Assembly: GCA_024232965.1 (NCBI GenBank)
Contig: JACKQF010000003.1
Span: 620,001-684,000, forward strand
Length of the DNA: 64,000 nt
Direction of reading: 5' to 3'
Source of the DNA: Verrucomicrobiaceae bacterium
GTDB taxonomy: Bacteria; Verrucomicrobiota; Verrucomicrobiia; Verrucomicrobiales; Verrucomicrobiaceae
In this document: piece after piece, positions 59,499 to 64,000 of the stretch
Layout: the number at the start of each line of letters is the position of its first letter
Position numbering within the stretch: the first letter of the stretch is position 1
Position numbers and translations under genes: made by a program
The notes under the pieces: generated by a model
Told to the model about the DNA's origin: nothing
Databases searched by the model: none
What the model saw: only the letters and a program-made list of their open reading frames with translations

Positions 59499-60689
59499 TT
59501 ATTTTCCGAGTAGGGTCAGCGGATTGACCCGGGTTTGGAGGGGGAAGGGAATGCGTTGGCCTCCGAGGCGGTGGCTCTCGAAGACGGCGGATATCATTTC
59601 GATGGTGGTGCGGGCTGCCTCGACATTGCAGAGGGCTTGGCCATCGCTTTCGATGGCCTTGATGAGGTCATGGCCGGGATACAGATGTTCTGCGACCATG
59701 GGTCTGATGTCTTTGATCGGTTCGGGGATGCCGATGCCGGCGCTACTTATGGGAACCCAAGTGCGGGGCCTGTCGGTGGGGTTGAAGGGGCTGCCCGTGG
59801 TGATTTGCGCCAGTGGTTCTTTGTCGATACGGAGGTCGATGATGCCCTCAGTGCCGATGATCTGGACGCCAAAGCCTGCGGTCTTGGTTCCTGCATTTTG
59901 GATGGAATCAAAAAAGCAGGGCGTGCCAGAGGCGGTTTCAAAGCGTGCGTGGACTTCGTTGCCCGCGAGCGGTCCGATGCCTTCATCACCCTCTTTGATG
60001 TCCGCTTTGGTGATGGGGCGTCCGTCTTGCAAGACGCTGGCGGTGCAGGCTTTGGGATCCCCTGCAAAGTAGTGGATCAAATTGAAAAGGTGGCAGCCGA
60101 GCACCCACAGGTCGAGTGAGCCGCCGCGTGTGTCTTCTTTGCCGCGGGATCTAATTTCGAGCACTCTGCCAATGGCTCCGTCTTTAAGCAATCGAGTCAC
60201 GACGGGAAGGACTGGGTGGTAGCGATTGCGATGGGCGATGGCTAGCTTGACCTTGTTCTGTGCGCAGGCGGCGGCGATTTCGTCGGCTTCTTCAAGGCTG
60301 CGGCAGAAGGGTTTCTCCATGTAAATGCCGCGCGCACCTGCCTCAATGGCGGCCAAGGTCATGTCGCGATGCTGATCGATATGGCGGGGACCGATGGCGA
60401 CGATGTCGGGTTTTACCTCGGCGAGCATCTTGTGGTAGTCCACGTAACCTTTGTCGATCTTGAGTTTCTTCAACTCTGTGGCGAGGCCGGTGGCATCTGG
60501 GTCTGCCACGGCGACGATCTGCGTCTGTGGAATGTGCAGCCACATCGTATCGATGCCGTGCCCGTAGTTTCCGCGACCGGTGTGCCCGATGATGGCGACA
60601 TGGTACGCAGATGCCGTGGCGGCTTTCGTCCTCATGGCAAGGGCGAGACTGGCGGCTGCGGATGAGGTGAGAAGATTGCGGCGATTCAT
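59499..60689 (-). CDS. Gfo/Idh/MocA-family oxidoreductase, exported
   Basis: 396-residue NAD(P)-dependent oxidoreductase. N-terminus NRRNLLTSSAAASLALAM has a twin-arginine-like signal. Rossmann segments HVAIIGHTGRGNYG and IVAVADPDA, the catalytic EKP motif (GIYMEKPFCRSL), and the C-terminal domain with LDLWVLGCHLFNLIHYFAGD. Distinct from the copy at 44768 in sequence. Likely a periplasmic enzyme acting on a sugar or sugar alcohol; substrate unknown. Confidence 0.87.
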   Translation of the reverse strand: MNRRNLLTSSAAASLALAMRTKAATASAYHVAIIGHTGRGNYGHGIDTMWLHIPQTQIVAVADPDATGLATELKKLKIDKGYVDYHKMLAEVKPDIVAIGPRHIDQHRDMTLAAIEAGARGIYMEKPFCRSLEEADEIAAACAQNKVKLAIAHRNRYHPVLPVVTRLLKDGAIGRVLEIRSRGKEDTRGGSLDLWVLGCHLFNLIHYFAGDPKACTASVLQDGRPITKADIKEGDEGIGPLAGNEVHARFETASGTPCFFDSIQNAGTKTAGFGVQIIGTEGIIDLRIDKEPLAQITTGSPFNPTDRPRTWVPISSAGIGIPEPIKDIRPMVAEHLYPGHDLIKAIESDGQALCNVEAARTTIEMISAVFESHRLGGQRIPFPLQTRVNPLTLLGK

Positions 60690-60699
60690 GGATGAAAGC

Positions 60700-60855
60700 T
60701 TAATCGGGTAAGTCCATGTCAGGGGTGTGGAGGTCCACAGCGTGGATTTTGTCGGTTTCTCGGGGGGTGGTTAGGACCTTGTAGATGCACCAGCTGAAAA
60801 GGCTGGTGACGGTACCCACCGAGCAGATCATGATGAGGATTCCGGCGGTAGTCAT
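60700..60855 (-). CDS. MetS-like small subunit of the NSS transporter
   Basis: 51-residue protein with one N-terminal membrane helix (MTTAGILIMICSVGTVTSLF, then WCIYKVL) and a short hydrophilic tail (TPRETDKIHAVDLHTPDMD). It lies 18 bases downstream of the NSS transporter gene on the same strand. Short single-helix subunits of this kind (MetS in Corynebacterium) are needed by some NSS-family amino-acid importers. Assignment rests on position, size and topology. Confidence 0.6.
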   Translation of the reverse strand: MTTAGILIMICSVGTVTSLFSWCIYKVLTTPRETDKIHAVDLHTPDMDLPD

Positions 60856-60873
60856 GACGATGCGGGTTAGAGA

Positions 60874-62598
60874 TTAATCGTGTTTAGGTAGCCCTTTTTC
60901 GGCCCGTTGATAGGCGTGGGAGCGGGCGGTGATGAGGAAGAAGAATGTGGCGACGATGAGGATGAACGCGACGCTGAGTTGCGCGGCCAAATTACTGCGG
61001 AGATCAGTTACGTAGCCTGCCACAGCGCCCCATTTGAAGGTGATCAAATCAAAGCCGAAGATCGAGTTCAGGAACCACATGGCAAAAACCGTCAGCAAAA
61101 AGGCAGGGCACACCCACTTCATGATGAAGCGGAAAAACTGCGGCACGCGAATGGCGGCTCCTTGGTTTAGTTCGCTGAAGCCTTTATCAATGCCCCAGAC
61201 CCAGCCAAAGATGATGATTTGAATGGTGGCGAGAACGAAGATCAAAAAGGTGCCCACCCAGAAGTCGATGGTATCCAGCGCCTTCAGATCTTTGCTAAAG
61301 TACATCACAAAGCCGGACCCGATGCAGGTCAGAAGCCCAAGGACGGTCACACTCATCTTGCGGCCAATGCTCATCGCCTCCTCGAGGAAAGCGATGCCAG
61401 GCTGAAGCATTGAGATGGAACTCGTGACCGCCGCTAGGAAGAGCATAAAGAAGAACGCGCCGCCAAAAAATGCGCCTGCTGGCATCTTGGCAAAGACCAG
61501 TGGCAGGACATTGAATCCCAGTCCAAATGTGCCTTGCCCTGCCACGCTTGCGACTCCCAGGAAGGCTACTGCTGCGGGAACGCTTATGAGACCGCCGAGT
61601 CCGACTTCGCAAAATTCATTGGCGCTGCTCGCGGTCAATCCGCTCAGCACAACGTCATCGTCTTTTCGCATGTAGCTGGAATAGACGATGATGACGCCAA
61701 ATCCGACCGATAGGCTGAAGAAAATCTGGGAGGCTGCGGAGAGCCAGAGCTTGGGGTTCCTGAGCTGTGTGATGACGCCGATCTCCTGCAGTTCGAGTTT
61801 TCCGTCGCTGGCGGCCACTGTTTCCTTTGCTTCGGCAAGCCCACCCGCGCCGACCACTTCGTAGGGCTTCACGTCGGACATTGGATCGGTGGGCGCGACG
61901 TTGATCTTAGTGGGATTCCAAAGGTAGCCGAGGCCGGCAACAACGGTATCGTTTGGCCGAGCGGGATCGGGGGCACCAAGTGTGAGCACACGGACCAGCA
62001 AGATGATGGCTAGCACAATCAGCAATGGCATCCCGAGGTTACACATCTTTTCAATGCCCTTGGAGAGTCCGCGATAGATTAGCCAGAAGTTAAACACAAA
62101 CACGCCGACCAACCATGGGAGCGCAGTTTTCCAGGAGATCGCGAGGGCCGAGCCGTCTGCACCGCTTCCCGTAAAAGTCTGAAAAATGTCTCCCGATGCC
62201 GCTGCTGCCGTTGGGGCAAGCTCTCCACGCCAAAAATTGATCGCATAACCGAGACACCAGGACTCAATCACCACATAGTACATGTAGATCATGACCGGAA
62301 CCATGACGCCGATGATACCTGCGTACTTGGCCCAGCGGGAGCGCGTTATTGAGGCGAAGGCGCCTGGGCAGGAGTTGTAGCCGAGCTGTCCCGCATAGCG
62401 CCCCATCGCCCACTCTGCCCATCCAATCGGTAACCCAATGATCAGGAACGAGACCGCGTAGGCAATCATGAAGGCTCCACCCCCGTATTGAGCAGCGAGA
62501 CCGGGAAATCTCAAGAAATTGCCGAGACCGACCGCACTACCGGCGACGGCTAAAATGACTCCGAGACGTGAACTCCATGCTTCTTTCGGGGCAGACAT
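60874..62598 (-). CDS. Neurotransmitter:sodium symporter (NSS) family transporter
   Basis: 574-residue, about 12-helix sodium-coupled amino-acid symporter. The TM1 signature SAVGLGNFLRFPGLAAQYGG with the unwound GLGN region that binds sodium and substrate is present; the expanded periplasmic loop between TM5 and TM6 (AGGLAEAKETVAASDGKLEL) is unusual but seen in bacterial NSS proteins. The MetS-like subunit gene follows, suggesting a MetP-type methionine/alanine importer; substrate not proven. Confidence 0.88.
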   Translation of the reverse strand: MSAPKEAWSSRLGVILAVAGSAVGLGNFLRFPGLAAQYGGGAFMIAYAVSFLIIGLPIGWAEWAMGRYAGQLGYNSCPGAFASITRSRWAKYAGIIGVMVPVMIYMYYVVIESWCLGYAINFWRGELAPTAAAASGDIFQTFTGSGADGSALAISWKTALPWLVGVFVFNFWLIYRGLSKGIEKMCNLGMPLLIVLAIILLVRVLTLGAPDPARPNDTVVAGLGYLWNPTKINVAPTDPMSDVKPYEVVGAGGLAEAKETVAASDGKLELQEIGVITQLRNPKLWLSAASQIFFSLSVGFGVIIVYSSYMRKDDDVVLSGLTASSANEFCEVGLGGLISVPAAVAFLGVASVAGQGTFGLGFNVLPLVFAKMPAGAFFGGAFFFMLFLAAVTSSISMLQPGIAFLEEAMSIGRKMSVTVLGLLTCIGSGFVMYFSKDLKALDTIDFWVGTFLIFVLATIQIIIFGWVWGIDKGFSELNQGAAIRVPQFFRFIMKWVCPAFLLTVFAMWFLNSIFGFDLITFKWGAVAGYVTDLRSNLAAQLSVAFILIVATFFFLITARSHAYQRAEKGLPKHD

Positions 62599-62693
62599 GT
62601 CCGCAGCCTAAAGTGTAGGCCTGCTGGCGACAAGCCGCAAAAATAGCGGAACGGCGTTTTCTCGGCCACTGCCGCAGGTGGAAATTCCCGGAC

Positions 62694-62918
62694 CTAGGCC
62701 TTCAGCCTCAGGTTCATGAACGCACGACGATAGGTGAATGCGACGGCCATGATACCCAAAATCAGCATGAAGTCTCGCGTCTCCAGGTCCAATATATGGC
62801 GCGGTGCGGCGATGGCGAGATCTGGGCCAGCAATTCCGCCTGCCGTATGGACGGCGCTGGCGGCGAAGAGGGCTCCGCAAGAGCAAAAGACCCAATAAAT
62901 GACAGATCGGATAAACAT
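62694..62918 (-). CDS. Small two-helix membrane protein
   Basis: 74-residue protein with helices at about residues 6-28 and 49-67 (SVIYWVFCSCGALFAASAV, FMLILGIMAVAFTYRRAF). No family recognised. A longer in-frame reading (upstream to 63383) overlaps homoserine dehydrogenase and is rejected. The gene is divergent from hom across a 199-base gap. Confidence 0.5.
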   Translation of the reverse strand: MFIRSVIYWVFCSCGALFAASAVHTAGGIAGPDLAIAAPRHILDLETRDFMLILGIMAVAFTYRRAFMNLRLKA

Positions 62919-63117
62919 TGACCTCCAAAGGTTATTCGATTTGGGCGCTTCACGGCAAGCAAAAATTTTACAATTTGCGAAGCTAGCACGCGCTGACGCG
63001 GGGTCGGTTGGAAGTTCGTTGGATGCGTTCGGGACATGTTTTGCCAAGGTTGCGCCTTGCAAAAGCGGTTCGGAATGGCGAAAGATGCGGCCCTTTTTTT
63101 GCCCCATTTTCACCTTT

Positions 63118-64000
63118 ATGTCCGCACCCACATCTCCTCGTAGTATTCGCATTGGTCTTGCAGGTTTAGGCAACGTCGGGCTGGGAGTGTTCAAAAACCT
63201 TGAGAAAAACGGGGATCTGATCCTCCAGCGCACCGGAGCAAACCTCGAAATCGGGCGTGTGGCTGTGCGTGATTTGTCTCGTCCCCGTGATGCAGCGGTG
63301 GGTAAAAGTCTGCTGACAGGGGATTGGCGCGAGTTGATCGCAGACCCGGATCTGCCAGTCATCGTTGAGCTCATCGGAGGCACAACAGATGCCTATGACC
63401 TGGTATGTGGTGCCTTGCGTGCGAAGAAAATTGTCGTCACTGGCAATAAGGCCCTGTTGGCAGAGCGAGGGCAGGAGTTATTCGCCCTAGCCGAGGAGTG
63501 TGGTGTGCCGATCTTCTTTGAGGCGGCTGTCGCTGGCGGTATCCCGATCATTCAGGTGCTCCAAGAAGGCTTGGTGGGAAATCGAATCGTCTCGATCCAT
63601 GGGATCATTAATGGCACCTGCAACTACATTCTTACGCGCATGTCTGGCGCTGGATTGAGCTATGAGGAGGCGCTGGCGGAGGCCCAGGAAAAGGGCTACG
63701 CAGAGGCAGACCCGACGCTGGACGTTAGCGGCTGGGATGCGGCTCATAAGGCGATCATTCTTGCGTCGCTGTCGTACGGTTTCTGGATTCCAGCCAAAGA
63801 CATCTATGTGGAGGGTGTGGACACGGTGTCGATCACGGATTTCCGCTTTGCCGAGCGCCTTGGTTACACGATCAAATTGCTCTCGGTCATCCGCGCTGAT
63901 GAAGAAGGTCGCGTGGAGGTCCGCACTCAGCCGACCCTGGTGCCGCTTTCGCACGTGTTGTCGTCGGTGAGTGGATCCTTCAACGCAGTCTTGGTAAATG
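63118..64000 (+). CDS. hom: Homoserine dehydrogenase (3' end outside window)
   Basis: First 294 residues of a NAD(P)-dependent homoserine dehydrogenase, the step from aspartate semialdehyde to homoserine in threonine/methionine synthesis. Seen: Rossmann GLAGLGNVGLGV at about 12-23, VIVELIGG, VVTGNKALLA, FFEAAVAGGIPII, and IHGIINGTCNYILTRM, the conserved NGTxNYIL segment. DPTLDVSGWDAAHK closes the catalytic domain. Start at ATG 63118. The ACT regulatory domain, if present, is beyond the window. Confidence 0.93.
   Translation, partial: MSAPTSPRSIRIGLAGLGNVGLGVFKNLEKNGDLILQRTGANLEIGRVAVRDLSRPRDAAVGKSLLTGDWRELIADPDLPVIVELIGGTTDAYDLVCGALRAKKIVVTGNKALLAERGQELFALAEECGVPIFFEAAVAGGIPIIQVLQEGLVGNRIVSIHGIINGTCNYILTRMSGAGLSYEEALAEAQEKGYAEADPTLDVSGWDAAHKAIILASLSYGFWIPAKDIYVEGVDTVSITDFRFAERLGYTIKLLSVIRADEEGRVEVRTQPTLVPLSHVLSSVSGSFNAVLVN

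Noticed and set aside
62694..63383. 230-codon minus-strand frame
   Set aside because: It overlaps the 5' part of homoserine dehydrogenase; only the last 74 codons look like a real membrane protein.

Overview
The window reads as a chromosomal segment of a moderately high-GC member of the Verrucomicrobiota (Prosthecobacter/Verrucomicrobium-like). This is inferred from gene content. A PVC-type membrane-bound dehydrogenase with a C-terminal cytochrome c, two Gfo/Idh/MocA proteins with export signals, a CdsZ-like coiled-coil zinc-ribbon protein, FloA with NfeD, and large secreted beta-helix/Ig proteins are all typical of that phylum. Few starts have a clear Shine-Dalgarno sequence.

Left flank (1-17751): a disulfide oxidoreductase (cut by the edge), mpl, a nitroreductase, a degenerate ThiF-like protein, two tandem pseudopilin-like paralogues, pheT, a secreted esterase-like hydrolase, a two-domain OlsF-like acyltransferase, a radical SAM/SPASM protein, and a three-gene export operon (ABC ATPase, MacB/LolC-type permease, LolA-like periplasmic protein).

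Centre (17955-30882): a chromosomal integron, the most notable system here. A long integron integrase gene (intI, minus strand) lies between a 12-unit 21-bp repeat array on its 3' side and a cassette array on its 5' side. The array holds about eleven gene cassettes, all on the plus strand. For cassettes 1-7 the R'' box of each attC is the exact complement of that cassette's own first bases; for 8 and 9 it has one mismatch. Cassette boundaries can therefore be read directly from the sequence. Most products have no recognisable function, and many carry signal peptides, lipoboxes or membrane segments. Two near-identical IS110-family (IS1111-type) elements are inserted in attC sites at exactly the same point, after GTT of the core. 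Removing them on paper restores GTTGGCC and GTTCGCC, each matching the R'' of the following cassette. Each IS has a long non-coding 3' end where a bridge/seeker RNA would be expected, and the two copies differ there in one short, concentrated patch. The last cassette has no attC and abuts the flanking chromosome.

Right flank (30883-64000): the PVC dehydrogenase, a beta-helix protein, an orphan HslV-like Ntn hydrolase, a second copy of the esterase-like hydrolase, ribF, the zinc-ribbon protein, a giant secreted beta-helix/Ig protein, a run of related secreted proteins with apparent frameshifts (46259-49425), a complete potABCD operon with ATGA overlaps, nfeD-floA, tRNA-Leu(CAA), a DUF3142 lipoprotein with a partner repeat protein, a Gfo/Idh protein, an NSS transporter with a 51-residue MetS-like micro-subunit, and the start of homoserine dehydrogenase.
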